Shown: positions 1 through 7,693 of the stretch, one piece after another
How positions within the stretch are numbered: position 1 is the stretch's first letter
Layout of the letters: the number at the start of each line of letters is the position of its first letter
DNA from: Ignavibacteriales bacterium
Lineage (GTDB): Bacteria > Bacteroidota > Ignavibacteria > T3Sed10-11
Direction of reading: 5' to 3'
DNA length: 61,810 bases
Assembly: GCA_003562775.1 (NCBI GenBank)
Contig: PWTU01000474.1
Span: 1-61,810 of the forward strand
Program-made: the position numbers and the translations under genes
The notes under the pieces: generated by a model
Seen by the model: only the letters and a program-made list of their open reading frames with translations
What the model was told of the DNA's origin: nothing
Databases searched by the model: none

Positions 1-186
1 AAACTGTAAACTCAATCCTACCATATTTAAGAAAAATTACCGTATAAACTACTATTTTTAAAAGAATTCACGCCATTATAGCCGAAAACTCAAAATAAAC
101 CCGATAAAAATTGGCATATAAATTGTGACATTAATAGAGTGTTACCAGCCAACATGCCATTTAATCGAATTAATGGGTAAAATTTT

Positions 187-1299
187 ATGAATATCGGTAT
201 AGTAAAAGAACAATCGGAGTGGGAACATCGTGTTCCACTTACACCGTCGGGCGTTCATTCTCTCGTCGAACTCGGAGCGAAAATATATATCGAAAAAGGT
301 GCGTGTGGATCTGCTCGATTTAGTGACAATGAGTATGAAGATGCAGGTGCAACCATTGTGTATCGCTCGGATGAAGCCGTAGGAAGGGCAGATCTGTTAT
401 TAAAGGTAGCTCCTCCGACTTCGGCTGAACTCAAAATGTTGCGTGACGGACAAACAATTTTTTCATTTCTTCATTTACCGGTGGCAGGGAAGTTGTACTT
501 GCAAAAACTTATTGATAAAAAGATCGTTTCAATCGGCTTTGAGCTTGTTGAAGACGGATCTACACTGCCTATCCTTCATTCGATGAGCGAGATAGCGGGT
601 GCAATGGCTATACAAGCGGCCTCACGATATCTCGAAACAACTCAAGGAGGACGGGGCGTTATGCTGGGTGGTATTGCAGGCGTTCCGCCGGCAGCCGTTG
701 TAATACTCGGCGCCGGTGTAGTCGGAATGACGGCTGCGCAGGAAGCACTCGGGGCGGGAGCGCAGGTGATTATTCTGGATGTCGATGTCAAGCGCTTGCG
801 GGATATGGAACACATTTTTCAACGACGGGTTACTACCGCAGTTGCCAATAAATATAATCTTTCAAAAGCGGTACAATATGCCGACGTTTTTATCGGTGCT
901 ATATTGATAAAAGGCGAACGCGCACCGATTGTCGTGACCGAGCAAATGGTAAAATCTATGAAACCGGGAGCGGTTATTGTCGATGTCTCTATCGATCAGG
1001 GTGGGTGCGTTGAAACAAGCAGACCGACAACCTTTGTCGAACCGGTTTTCACTTTGTATAATGTCATTCATTATTGCGTTCCGAATATGCCCGCTGCTGT
1101 TGCACGAACGGCGACGACGGGGTTGAATAACGCACTCCTGCCGTACCTTGAACAAATAGTTAAAAACGGGTTGCAAAAATCGCTGGCGGAGATATCCGGC
1201 TTTAAAAAAGGAGTTTGTACCTATAGCGGTATGTGCACGAACATACAACTGGCGAAACGGTACGAGTATGATTACACTCCCCTCGATGAACTTCTATAA
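187..1299 (+). CDS. ald: Alanine dehydrogenase
   Basis: Catalyses NAD-dependent oxidative deamination of L-alanine to pyruvate, or the reverse, in the cytoplasm. The 370-residue length is normal for the family. Visible hallmarks are the N-terminal MNIGIVKE..E.RVPLTP block, the substrate lysine in LLLKVAPP, the catalytic histidine in FSFLHLP, the glycine-rich NAD-binding loop VVILGAGVVGMTA near residue 180, and the VDVSIDQGG segment. It heads a same-strand run with an acyl-CoA transferase and a 2-oxoacid:ferredoxin oxidoreductase, so pyruvate made here may feed that oxidoreductase (inference). No strong ribosome-binding site precedes the ATG, but the N-terminus matches the family, which supports this start. 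Identification is firm. Confidence 0.95.
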   Translation: MNIGIVKEQSEWEHRVPLTPSGVHSLVELGAKIYIEKGACGSARFSDNEYEDAGATIVYRSDEAVGRADLLLKVAPPTSAELKMLRDGQTIFSFLHLPVAGKLYLQKLIDKKIVSIGFELVEDGSTLPILHSMSEIAGAMAIQAASRYLETTQGGRGVMLGGIAGVPPAAVVILGAGVVGMTAAQEALGAGAQVIILDVDVKRLRDMEHIFQRRVTTAVANKYNLSKAVQYADVFIGAILIKGERAPIVVTEQMVKSMKPGAVIVDVSIDQGGCVETSRPTTFVEPVFTLYNVIHYCVPNMPAAVARTATTGLNNALLPYLEQIVKNGLQKSLAEISGFKKGVCTYSGMCTNIQLAKRYEYDYTPLDELL

Positions 1300-1318
1300 A
1301 TAGATATGGGTAAAGAGA

Positions 1319-2614
1319 ATGTCCTGGATCGAAAAGTATAAAGATAAAATAATATCATTGGATGAAGCTGCTCATTTCGTTAAAAGTAACAGCATAATTT
1401 TCCTGAGCGGTAATGCGGCAACCCCCGGAAACTTTATAGAAAAACTGGCTGCTCGGAAAAATGAACTTGAGAACGTTCAGGTTAACCATCTACTGATGAT
1501 GGGTGATGATCCGCTGAGTGCACCGGGGATGGAAAATCATTTCCGGCACAACTCATTGTTTGTCGGACCGGCTGATCGGGCAGCAGTGAACGAAGGCAGA
1601 TCGGATTATGTGCCGGTTTTTCTTTTCGAAATTCCGTCGATATTTCTTGATCGGCTTATACCGATAAATTTCGCATACATACACGTTTCACCTCCTGATG
1701 AGCATGGTTTCATGAGCTTCGGTGTGGAGTGTGTTGCATCGAAAGCCGCGGCTGAGTCGGCAGACTTTGTGATTGCACAGGTGAATGAAAATATGCCGCG
1801 CACACTCGGCGATTCGTTTTTACACGTATCGAGAGTGAATAAGATAGTTGAGCATAACCAGGAGATTCCCATCCTGAATAAAAAGGGATTTACCGAAGTC
1901 GAGAAAAAAATCGGTGAGTATATTGCCGACCTTGTTGATGACGGTGCAACTATGCAAATGGGCATCGGTGGAATACCCGACGCAGTCCTTGCTGCATTGA
2001 CGAATAAGAAGGATCTCGGTGTTCACACTGAGATGATATCCGACGGAATTGTGGAAGGAATCGAAAAAGGATTCATTACTAACAGGAGAAAAACTCTACA
2101 TCCCGGCAAAGTGATCGGAACATTTGTTCTCGGATCACAACGTTTATATGATTTTGTCGATAATAATCCTTATTTCGAAATTCATCCGACCGATTATACC
2201 AACAATCCTTTTGTTGTAGCACAAAACGATAATATGGTAGCCATAAACTCGGCTATAGAAGTCGATGTTACCGGTCAGGTATGTTCCGACTCAATCGGTA
2301 CCCGCATTTATAGCGGATTTGGCGGACAAGTGGACTTTATTCGGGGAGCAGCATATTCAAGAGGCGGTAAACCGATTATAGCATTACCGTCTACTGCGAA
2401 GAACGACACGGTCAGCAAGATTTCAACGCAACTGAAAACGGGTGCAGGCGTGGTGACAACACGCGCAGACGTTCATTACGTGGTAACTGAGTACGGTGTC
2501 GCATATCTGCATGGAAAGAATTTACGGCAGCGTGCACAGGAACTTAGCAACATAGCACACCCGAATTTCAGGGATGAATTGCTGCAGTATGCAAAGAAAC
2601 AAAAGTATATGTAA
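1319..2614 (+). CDS. Acetyl-CoA hydrolase/acyl-CoA transferase family protein
   Basis: A 431-residue enzyme of the acetyl-CoA hydrolase/transferase family, which includes 4-hydroxybutyrate, succinyl- and acetate CoA-transferases. It would move CoA between acyl-CoA esters and carboxylates in the cytoplasm. Family signs are the N-terminal LSGNAATP, the central MQMGIGGIPDAVLAAL, and the C-terminal NSAIEVDVTGQV, whose glutamate is the expected catalytic residue, followed by SGFGGQVDFIRGA and VVTEYGVAYLHGK. It lies 19 bases after ald and just before the ferredoxin oxidoreductase genes, so it could transfer CoA from the acyl-CoA those subunits make and lead to substrate-level phosphorylation (inference). 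The exact substrate cannot be read from sequence. Confidence 0.88.
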   Translation: MSWIEKYKDKIISLDEAAHFVKSNSIIFLSGNAATPGNFIEKLAARKNELENVQVNHLLMMGDDPLSAPGMENHFRHNSLFVGPADRAAVNEGRSDYVPVFLFEIPSIFLDRLIPINFAYIHVSPPDEHGFMSFGVECVASKAAAESADFVIAQVNENMPRTLGDSFLHVSRVNKIVEHNQEIPILNKKGFTEVEKKIGEYIADLVDDGATMQMGIGGIPDAVLAALTNKKDLGVHTEMISDGIVEGIEKGFITNRRKTLHPGKVIGTFVLGSQRLYDFVDNNPYFEIHPTDYTNNPFVVAQNDNMVAINSAIEVDVTGQVCSDSIGTRIYSGFGGQVDFIRGAAYSRGGKPIIALPSTAKNDTVSKISTQLKTGAGVVTTRADVHYVVTEYGVAYLHGKNLRQRAQELSNIAHPNFRDELLQYAKKQKYM

Positions 2615-2639
2615 CGCCATTAAGGAAGGAACACTTGTG

Positions 2640-2870
2640 ATGAAAAAAGTCAGAGGAACGGTGACAATTAAAGCCGATAGCTGCAAAGGATGTGCGTTCT
2701 GTGTCGAATTCTGCCCGACTGATGCACTGCATCTTTCCGATCGATATAATGTGAAAGGATATCGAATCCCCGAATTAATCGAACCGGAAAAATGTACCGG
2801 CTGCGGGTTATGCGGTTTATATTGTCCCGATTTTGCAATTCACGGATACATAATCAAAAAAGTTGCATAG
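2640..2870 (+). CDS. korD: 2-oxoacid:ferredoxin oxidoreductase, ferredoxin (delta) subunit
   Basis: A 76-residue two-cluster ferredoxin. Two CxxCxxCxxxCP motifs are visible, in CKGCAFCVEFCP and CTGCGLCGLYCP, each able to bind a [4Fe-4S] cluster. It carries electrons from the catalytic subunits encoded directly downstream to soluble ferredoxin. The chosen ATG has AAGGAAGGA 9 bases upstream. A GTG one codon earlier is an alternative, and the reading frame is open further upstream into the previous gene. The gene follows the CoA transferase by about 25 bases and precedes the alpha subunit by 9, so it is in the same operon. The delta-alpha-beta-gamma gene order is common for Kor/Vor-type enzymes. 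Confidence 0.92.
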   Translation: MKKVRGTVTIKADSCKGCAFCVEFCPTDALHLSDRYNVKGYRIPELIEPEKCTGCGLCGLYCPDFAIHGYIIKKVA

Positions 2871-2879
2871 GAGTTACCA

Positions 2880-4043
2880 TTGAAGGCAGATAAAAAAGCA
2901 GTACTCACAGGCGCACATTTTATCGACGGCGATCATGCTGCGTGCGAAGGCGCCATCGCTGCAGGTTGTAAATTCGTTGCCGGATATCCAATTACTCCCT
3001 CTACTGAAGTTGTCGAGCGGATTGCGGCGCGCTTTCCGCTGATCGGCGGTATGTTTGTTCAAATGGAAGATGAAATCGCATCATCCATAGCCATTCAGGG
3101 TGCAGTATGGGCGGGGAAAAAAGCGATGACGGTAACTTCCGGTCCCGGTTTTTCATTGATGATGGAACATATCGGATTTGCAGCTATAACCGAAACTCCC
3201 TGTGTATTCATTAACGTGCAGCGTGGCGGTCCGTCGACCGGATTGCCGACGCTCCCGGCGCAAGCGGATATGATGCAGGCACGATGGGGATCGCACGGCG
3301 ATTATGAAATCATAGCAATTGTTCCGAACTCTCCGCAGGAATGTTTCGATCTGACTATACGGGCGTTTAATCTCGCCGAGGAATACCGTGTGCCCGTGCT
3401 GGTAATGATGGATGAGTGTGTCGGTCATATGACCGAGAAAGTTGTAATACCGGAAGCAGACGAAATCGATGTTGTAGAACGAAAGTTTACAAAAAAACCG
3501 CCCGGCGAATATCGTATGTTTAAAACAAATGGCGAACTTGTGCCGGAAATGATAAAAGCAGGCGACGGGTATCGCATTCATCTTACCGGTCTTACGCACG
3601 ATGAACGGGGGTATCCCGCAATGTCGCCGGCAGTTCACGATAAAATGCTTCGTCGTATAGTGGATAAGATATTATTAAATGAAGAAAAGATACGTCATAT
3701 CGAAGAGGATCAGGTTGATGATGCTGAGGTAGTTGTCATTTCCTACGGTATTACGTCGCGGGTGGTTTTGCCTGCCGTTAATAAGGCGCGCAAGGAAGGG
3801 ATAAAGGTAGGACATATCCGTTTAATTACGGTTTGGCCATTCCCTGAAACGTACATTCGTGAACTTGCGAAAAAAGTATCCGCTTTTGTTGTTCCCGAAC
3901 TGAATCTCGGTCAGATAGTATATGAAGTCGAGCGATGCGCCGCCGGAAATGCAGTTACGCAGCTGGTCTCGCATGCCGGGGGATCTGTACATAAACCTGA
4001 AGATATTTACGATGCAATTAAAGGAGTGCTTGAAGATGCCTGA
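2880..4043 (+). CDS. korA: 2-oxoacid:ferredoxin oxidoreductase, alpha subunit
   Basis: A 387-residue alpha subunit of a KorA/VorB-type oxidoreductase, which decarboxylates a 2-oxoacid to an acyl-CoA while reducing ferredoxin. Visible family blocks are GYPITPSTEVVE near residue 35, the QMEDEIASSIAIQGAVWAG segment, TVTSGPGFSLM, and VQRGGPSTGLPT, which together form the pyrimidine-binding and domain II regions. The start is TTG at 2880, supported by TAGGAG just upstream and by overlap geometry with its neighbours. Its final 8 bases overlap korB, indicating translational coupling. It resembles 2-oxoglutarate:ferredoxin oxidoreductases most, but branched-chain 2-oxoacids cannot be excluded. Confidence 0.93.
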   Translation: MKADKKAVLTGAHFIDGDHAACEGAIAAGCKFVAGYPITPSTEVVERIAARFPLIGGMFVQMEDEIASSIAIQGAVWAGKKAMTVTSGPGFSLMMEHIGFAAITETPCVFINVQRGGPSTGLPTLPAQADMMQARWGSHGDYEIIAIVPNSPQECFDLTIRAFNLAEEYRVPVLVMMDECVGHMTEKVVIPEADEIDVVERKFTKKPPGEYRMFKTNGELVPEMIKAGDGYRIHLTGLTHDERGYPAMSPAVHDKMLRRIVDKILLNEEKIRHIEEDQVDDAEVVVISYGITSRVVLPAVNKARKEGIKVGHIRLITVWPFPETYIRELAKKVSAFVVPELNLGQIVYEVERCAAGNAVTQLVSHAGGSVHKPEDIYDAIKGVLEDA

Positions 4044-4914
4044 TCAACAAACAGCGGAATTGGAAATACCGGAGGTAAAAAATCCGGTTGAATCATTGTT
4101 GCGTATGGACCGGATGCCGCATATATGGTGCCCCGGGTGCGGGATCGGGACAACGGTAAATTGTTTTGCACGGGCGCTGGAACAATCGAAACTGGATCTG
4201 GATAAAATGGCGATCGTTTCGGGGATAGGGTGCACCGGCCGCGTTGCCGGTTATCTGAATCTCGATTCGTTTCATACAACACACGGAAGAGCGATTCCAT
4301 TTGCAACGGGCTTGAAACTTGCAAATCCGGATTTAAGAGTAGTGGTATATAGCGGGGATGGAGATTTGTTCGCAATCGGTGGTAATCATTTTATACATGC
4401 CGCCCGGCGCAATGTCGATATGACGGTCATTTGTGTTAATAATTTAATTTACGGTATGACGGGCGGACAGGTCGCTCCCACAACGCCCGTTACCGCGAAA
4501 GGAACCACCTATCCGTACGGCAGTTACGATCCGCCGTTTAATCTGCCGTATCTTGCCGACTCAAGCGGTGCGGTTTACGTTGCACGGTGGACGACGTATC
4601 ATGTTCGTCATACTACAAAAGCAATCAAAGAGGCGCTTGCCCATCGCGGCTTCTCATTCGTCGAGATTATTTCACCCTGCCCGACACTGTACAGCAGACG
4701 CAACAGATTAGGCGACGGGCTCGATCAGATGAACTATTATAAAGAAAACAGTGAGATACGAAACGGCGCCGATACCAAGGATGTCGGGATGGATTTTCAG
4801 GGAAAAATCATTGTAGGAAAATTTGTCGAGCGCGAGCGAAAAACATATCGTCAACTTATGAACGAACACCTGACAAATGTGTTCGGTGAACAATATATTC
4901 CCTATGAAGGTTAA
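4036..4914 (+). CDS. korB: 2-oxoacid:ferredoxin oxidoreductase, beta (TPP-binding) subunit
   Basis: The thiamine-diphosphate-binding partner of the alpha subunit, 292 residues from ATG 4036. That start has AAGGAG 9 bases upstream and overlaps the end of korA by 8 bases. The frame runs open upstream inside korA, but the upstream part is not family-like. Motifs are CPGCGIGTT near the N-terminus (cluster-binding cysteines), GIGCTGR, HGRAIPFATGLKLANP, and the TPP motif GDGDLFAIGGNHFIHAARRN followed by NNLIYGMTGGQ. With korA, korC and korD it forms a complete four-subunit complex converting a 2-oxoacid and CoA to acyl-CoA, CO2 and reduced ferredoxin. Confidence 0.94.
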   Translation: MPDQQTAELEIPEVKNPVESLLRMDRMPHIWCPGCGIGTTVNCFARALEQSKLDLDKMAIVSGIGCTGRVAGYLNLDSFHTTHGRAIPFATGLKLANPDLRVVVYSGDGDLFAIGGNHFIHAARRNVDMTVICVNNLIYGMTGGQVAPTTPVTAKGTTYPYGSYDPPFNLPYLADSSGAVYVARWTTYHVRHTTKAIKEALAHRGFSFVEIISPCPTLYSRRNRLGDGLDQMNYYKENSEIRNGADTKDVGMDFQGKIIVGKFVERERKTYRQLMNEHLTNVFGEQYIPYEG

Positions 4915-4916
4915 AC

Positions 4917-5489
4917 ATGGCACGAACGGAAATTAGAATAGCCGGTTTTGGGGGCCAGGGTGTAATCCTCAGCGGTTATATCTTCGGAAAAGCCGCGTCA
5001 TTATTCGACGTTAAACACGCTACATTAATACAGAGTTTCGGACCCGAAGCGCGGGGGAGCGCATGCAGCGCGCAAGTCGTCATCTCGGACGAACCGATAG
5101 ACTATCCCTATATCAGGAAGCCGGATATTCTGGTCGGCTTATCGCAGGAAGCGTTTACAAAGTTTGCTCATGATATCAAACCGGGCGGTATTTTGATAAC
5201 GGAAGAGGATATGGTAACGGTTGATGAGAAACACACATCGGGAGTCGATCATTATACGGTACCCGCAACGCGCATAGCCGATCAACTCGGGCGGCGGATC
5301 GTTATGAACATGGTTGTTGTCGGATGTTTTACCGCAGTCACCGGCATGCTGGACAAGGAAGCCGTTAAGAAAGCTGTTGAAGACTCGATCCCGAAAGGAA
5401 CCGAAGAATTAAACATCAAAGCATTCGAAAGCGGGTATGAACACGGGTTGCACATCCTTAAACAAAGAGAAGAAGAGGTTATTGAATAG
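4917..5489 (+). CDS. korC: 2-oxoacid:ferredoxin oxidoreductase, gamma subunit
   Basis: A 190-residue gamma subunit that binds CoA and bridges the alpha/beta core. The N-terminus shows IRIAGFGGQGVILSGYIFGKA and then QSFGPEARGSACSAQVVIS, both diagnostic of the pyruvate/ketoisovalerate oxidoreductase catalytic domain. The start codon follows the korB stop by 2 bases, so translation is coupled. It completes the D-A-B-C set and is the usual last subunit gene. Confidence 0.93.
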   Translation: MARTEIRIAGFGGQGVILSGYIFGKAASLFDVKHATLIQSFGPEARGSACSAQVVISDEPIDYPYIRKPDILVGLSQEAFTKFAHDIKPGGILITEEDMVTVDEKHTSGVDHYTVPATRIADQLGRRIVMNMVVVGCFTAVTGMLDKEAVKKAVEDSIPKGTEELNIKAFESGYEHGLHILKQREEEVIE

Positions 5490-5504
5490 GAAAGAGAAAC
5501 GATT

Positions 5505-6107
5505 ATGCACGAATATCCGAAATTTATACAGCTTAAAAATCGTGAACAGGTAATGTTGCGGCTTATGTCGCCGGATGATGAAAAGAAACTTTTTGAATTC
5601 TTTCAAAAAATTCCGGCGGATGATCGGCTCGTTCTCCGCGACGATACGACCGATCCCGAAGTAATAAAACGCTGGGTAAACGAGATAGATTACGATAAAG
5701 TATTTCCGGTTATAGCTGAACACAAGGGGCGTATTGTCGGCGACGCAACCCTGCATATGAAACGATTCGGATGGCAGCGGCATATCGGTGAAATACGGAT
5801 CGTTATCGCCAGAGAATTTCGCGGCAAAGGGCTTGGCAGCGTAATGATTCACGAATTGCTTAGCAAAGCGTCCGGCTGCGGACTACAACACATTCAACTC
5901 TCCCTTGTCGAAACTCAGAGCAAAGAGATTAAGATTTTCGAGCGTATGGGTTTCAATAAAATAGCCACACTTCCGAATTATGTCATGGATGTGACCGGCC
6001 ATGAACACGATCTCATTATCATGACTACACGGGTGTCCGATATCTGGAAGAAGATGGAGGAGCTTATCCAATCGACCGAGATCGATATCATACGCGGTGT
6101 TCAGTGA
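5505..6107 (+). CDS. GNAT-family N-acetyltransferase
   Basis: A 200-residue GCN5-related acetyltransferase. The acetyl-CoA pyrophosphate loop is visible as REFRGKGLGSVMI around residues 100-112, followed by LQHIQLSLVETQSKEIKIFERMGF, the usual beta4-alpha4 region. It lies 15 bases after korC with no terminator between, so it is likely co-transcribed with the oxidoreductase. It may acetylate a protein or metabolite linked to acyl-CoA production, such as an acetylation control of a CoA enzyme, but the substrate is unknown and that link is only contextual. A short hairpin with a T-run follows the gene. Confidence 0.82.
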   Translation: MHEYPKFIQLKNREQVMLRLMSPDDEKKLFEFFQKIPADDRLVLRDDTTDPEVIKRWVNEIDYDKVFPVIAEHKGRIVGDATLHMKRFGWQRHIGEIRIVIAREFRGKGLGSVMIHELLSKASGCGLQHIQLSLVETQSKEIKIFERMGFNKIATLPNYVMDVTGHEHDLIIMTTRVSDIWKKMEELIQSTEIDIIRGVQ

Positions 6108-6155
6108 TATTGAAAATCGAAGTATAAATTAGTATATTTATCATTCAAAAATGTC

Positions 6156-6184
6156 AGGTGCACACAAGTTCGTCGCACCTTTTA
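6156..6184 (+). terminator. Possible weak intrinsic terminator after the GNAT gene
   Basis: AGGTGC (6156-6161) pairs with GCACCT (6175-6180) around a 13-base loop and runs into TTTTA. It sits between the oxidoreductase operon and the tRNA. The stem is only 6 bp and the T-run is short, so the call is tentative. Confidence 0.4.
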
Positions 6185-6190
6185 TACATA

Positions 6191-6263
6191 GCTGGCGTAG
6201 CTCAGTTGGTAGAGCAGTTCACTCGTAATGAACAGGTCACCGGTTCAAGTCCGGTCGCCAGCT
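6191..6263 (+). tRNA. tRNA-Thr(CGT)
   Basis: A complete 73-base cloverleaf folds by eye. The 7-bp acceptor stem is GCTGGCG/CGCCAGC with discriminator T. The D stem is GCTC/GAGC, the anticodon stem GTTCA/TGAAC with loop CTCGTAA, and the T stem ACCGG/CCGGT with loop TTCAAGT. The anticodon at 6224-6226 is CGT, reading ACG (Thr). CCA is not encoded. It stands alone, at the left edge of the accessory patch holding the truncated DoxX gene and the RAYT element. Confidence 0.96.
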
Positions 6264-6316
6264 CAGCATTTTCAGAACACACCCGCCAAATGTGACCTAA
6301 AAACGAATTTCTGGGA

Positions 6317-6595
6317 GTGCCGGCGCCCGGTTTTGCCGTTATCGTTACCGGTGCAATGTTGCTCCTTGGAGGACTCAGCGTCCTGTTCGGATATAAAGTA
6401 AAGATCGGTTCAATATTGCTGGTGTTATTTTTACTGGCAACGGCGTTTATGGTGCACACCTTCTGGACGTTTGAAGGCCAACAGGCACAGGTAGAGATGG
6501 CGCAGTTTATGAAAAACATAGCGCTTGCAGGCGCCGCATTGGTATTCTTCTATTTTGGTACCGGTCCGAAGAGTATAGAGAAACATGGAGAATAA
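6317..6595 (+). pseudogene. 5'-truncated DoxX-family membrane protein
   Basis: The readable part (from GTG 6317, 92 residues) matches the second half of DoxX proteins. It has a GVPAPGF-like start, two hydrophobic segments around GAMLLLGGLSVLFGYKVKIG, then MVHTFWTF and a final FMKNIALAGAALVFFYFGTGP. DoxX proteins normally have about 50 more N-terminal residues holding the first membrane helix. Here the frame closes at a TGA at 6293, only 30 bases after the tRNA, leaving no room for them, and no ribosome-binding site is visible. I read it as a remnant left by a deletion or integration at the tRNA 3' side. Expression as a short membrane protein cannot be fully ruled out. Confidence 0.72.
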
Positions 6596-6633
6596 AATTT
6601 GGGTAGCTGAAGCGTGCTTCTTTGTGCATCTTT

Positions 6634-6785
6634 GGAGTGCTGAAGCTCGCTTCAGCTTTAGTATGCGTTCTGCAGAAATGTTCATTTAATAGAAGATAAG
6701 GTGTTGTTTAGAGTAACGTTTTTGCAAAATATTAACCATTGTGCAAGTTAAATACAAAAGCGGGAGCAAGCTCCCGCAGTCCAAA
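6634..6785 (+). repeat. BIME-like repeat unit, upstream copy
   Basis: Diverged copy of the unit found three times downstream. Hairpin A is GCTGAAGC-TC-GCTTCAGC (6639-6656), a perfect 8-bp stem preceded by GGAGT. Hairpin B is GCGGGAGC-AA-GCTCCCGC (6760-6777), also a perfect 8-bp stem. The core differs from the downstream units by scattered changes and is a few bases shorter. A decayed half-copy (GCTGAAGCGTGCTTC) lies just before it at 6606-6620. Confidence 0.85.
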
Positions 6786-6789
6786 AAAA

Positions 6790-7344
6790 ATGAAAACCGA
6801 AATCACAGAATGGCACCATAGTCCGGTACACGTATTTAAACCAAATACGATGTACATTGTTACGGCGAGTACGTTACATCAGGCCCATCTTTTTAAAAAG
6901 AGAGAGTACCTGAAATTACTTCAGTCGCTATTGTTTTCGGTGGCGGAAAAGTATAAATGGAAACTCCAGGCCTGGGCTGTTTTTTCGAATCATTACCATT
7001 TTATTGCAAAATCGCCGGAGGATGCCAAAACGCTGAAGCCAATGCTTCAACAACTTCACTCCGAGAGCGCAATAACTATTAACAAGCTCGATCACAAGGA
7101 GGGAAGAAAAGTCTGGTTTCAGTATTGGGATACATGCCTTACGTATCCGAAAAGTTATTATGCAAGATTGAATTATGTCCACAACAATCCGGTAAAGCAT
7201 GGACTTGTAAAAGTATCCAGTCACTATCCATATTGCTCCGCCGGCTGGTTCGAGGTAAACGCCAAGCCGTCGTTCGTCAAGATGATAGGGTCGTTTAAAA
7301 CCGACAAGGTAAATGTGTATGACGACTTTCAACCGGCGTGGTAA
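6790..7344 (+). CDS. REP-associated tyrosine transposase (RAYT, Y1 HUH family)
   Basis: A 184-residue single-strand transposase of the IS200/IS605-related Y1 family. The HUH motif is NHYHFI near residue 75. The catalytic tyrosine lies in the YYARLNYVHNNPVKHGL block near residue 137, with the NPVKHGLV signature typical of RAYTs. RAYTs bind and cut REP hairpins, and matching hairpins surround this gene. The start chosen is ATG 6790, after an A-run. An upstream extension would read through hairpin B of the left repeat and is unlikely to be coding. There is no clear ribosome-binding site, and hairpin B ends 12 bases before the ATG, so translation is probably low. It appears intact. Confidence 0.88.
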   Translation: MKTEITEWHHSPVHVFKPNTMYIVTASTLHQAHLFKKREYLKLLQSLLFSVAEKYKWKLQAWAVFSNHYHFIAKSPEDAKTLKPMLQQLHSESAITINKLDHKEGRKVWFQYWDTCLTYPKSYYARLNYVHNNPVKHGLVKVSSHYPYCSAGWFEVNAKPSFVKMIGSFKTDKVNVYDDFQPAW

Positions 7345-7347
7345 CCT

Positions 7348-7377
7348 TGGAGTGCTGAAACTTTAGACTGCTGCTTT
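7348..7377 (+). repeat. Degenerate REP hairpin after the RAYT gene
   Basis: TTGGAGTGCTGAAAC followed by a decayed arm ending CTGCTGC resembles hairpin A with its foot GGAGT, but the stem has lost pairing. It sits between the RAYT stop codon and the first intact downstream unit, suggesting a partly deleted extra unit. Confidence 0.5.
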
Positions 7378-7535
7378 GGAGTGCTGAAGCTCGCTTCAGC
7401 TTTAGTATGTGTTTTGCAGAAAAGTTGATAAAATGGCAGGGAAGGTGTTGTTAGTAGATACGTTTGTGCTAAAAAATAACTATTGTGCAAGCTAAATACC
7501 AAAGCGGCAGCAAGCTCCCGCAGTCCAAAGGTTAT
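7378..7535 (+). repeat. BIME-like tandem repeat unit 1
   Basis: First of three direct repeats with an exact 158-base period. Hairpin A is at 7383-7400 (GCTGAAGC/GCTTCAGC). Hairpin B is at 7504-7521 and carries one mismatch (GCGGCAGC against GCTCCCGC). It is nearly identical to unit 2 outside hairpin A. Confidence 0.9.
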
Positions 7536-7693
7536 GGAGTGCTGAAGTATGCTTCAGCTTTAGTATGGGTTTTTCAGGAAAGTTGATAAAATGGCAGGGA
7601 AGGTGTTGTTAGAAGATACGTTTGTGCTAAAAAATAACTATTGTGCAAGCTAAATACCAAAGCGGCAGCAAGCTCCCGCAGTCCAAAGGTTAT
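7536..7693 (+). repeat. BIME-like tandem repeat unit 2
   Basis: Second 158-base unit. Hairpin A is at 7541-7558, in the form GCTGAAGT-AT-GCTTCAGC with a G-T pair closing the loop. Hairpin B is at 7662-7679 with the same mismatch as unit 1, so units 1 and 2 look like recent duplicates of one another. Confidence 0.9.

Noticed and set aside
100-140. Promoter-like TTGGCA followed by TTAATA upstream of ald
   Set aside because: The spacer is 14 bases, too short for a sigma-70 promoter, and no other pair fits. The promoter of ald was left uncalled.
3922-4035. Upstream extension of korB inside korA
   Set aside because: The frame is open but the extra 38 residues do not resemble the family N-terminus, and ATG 4036 has its own AAGGAG.
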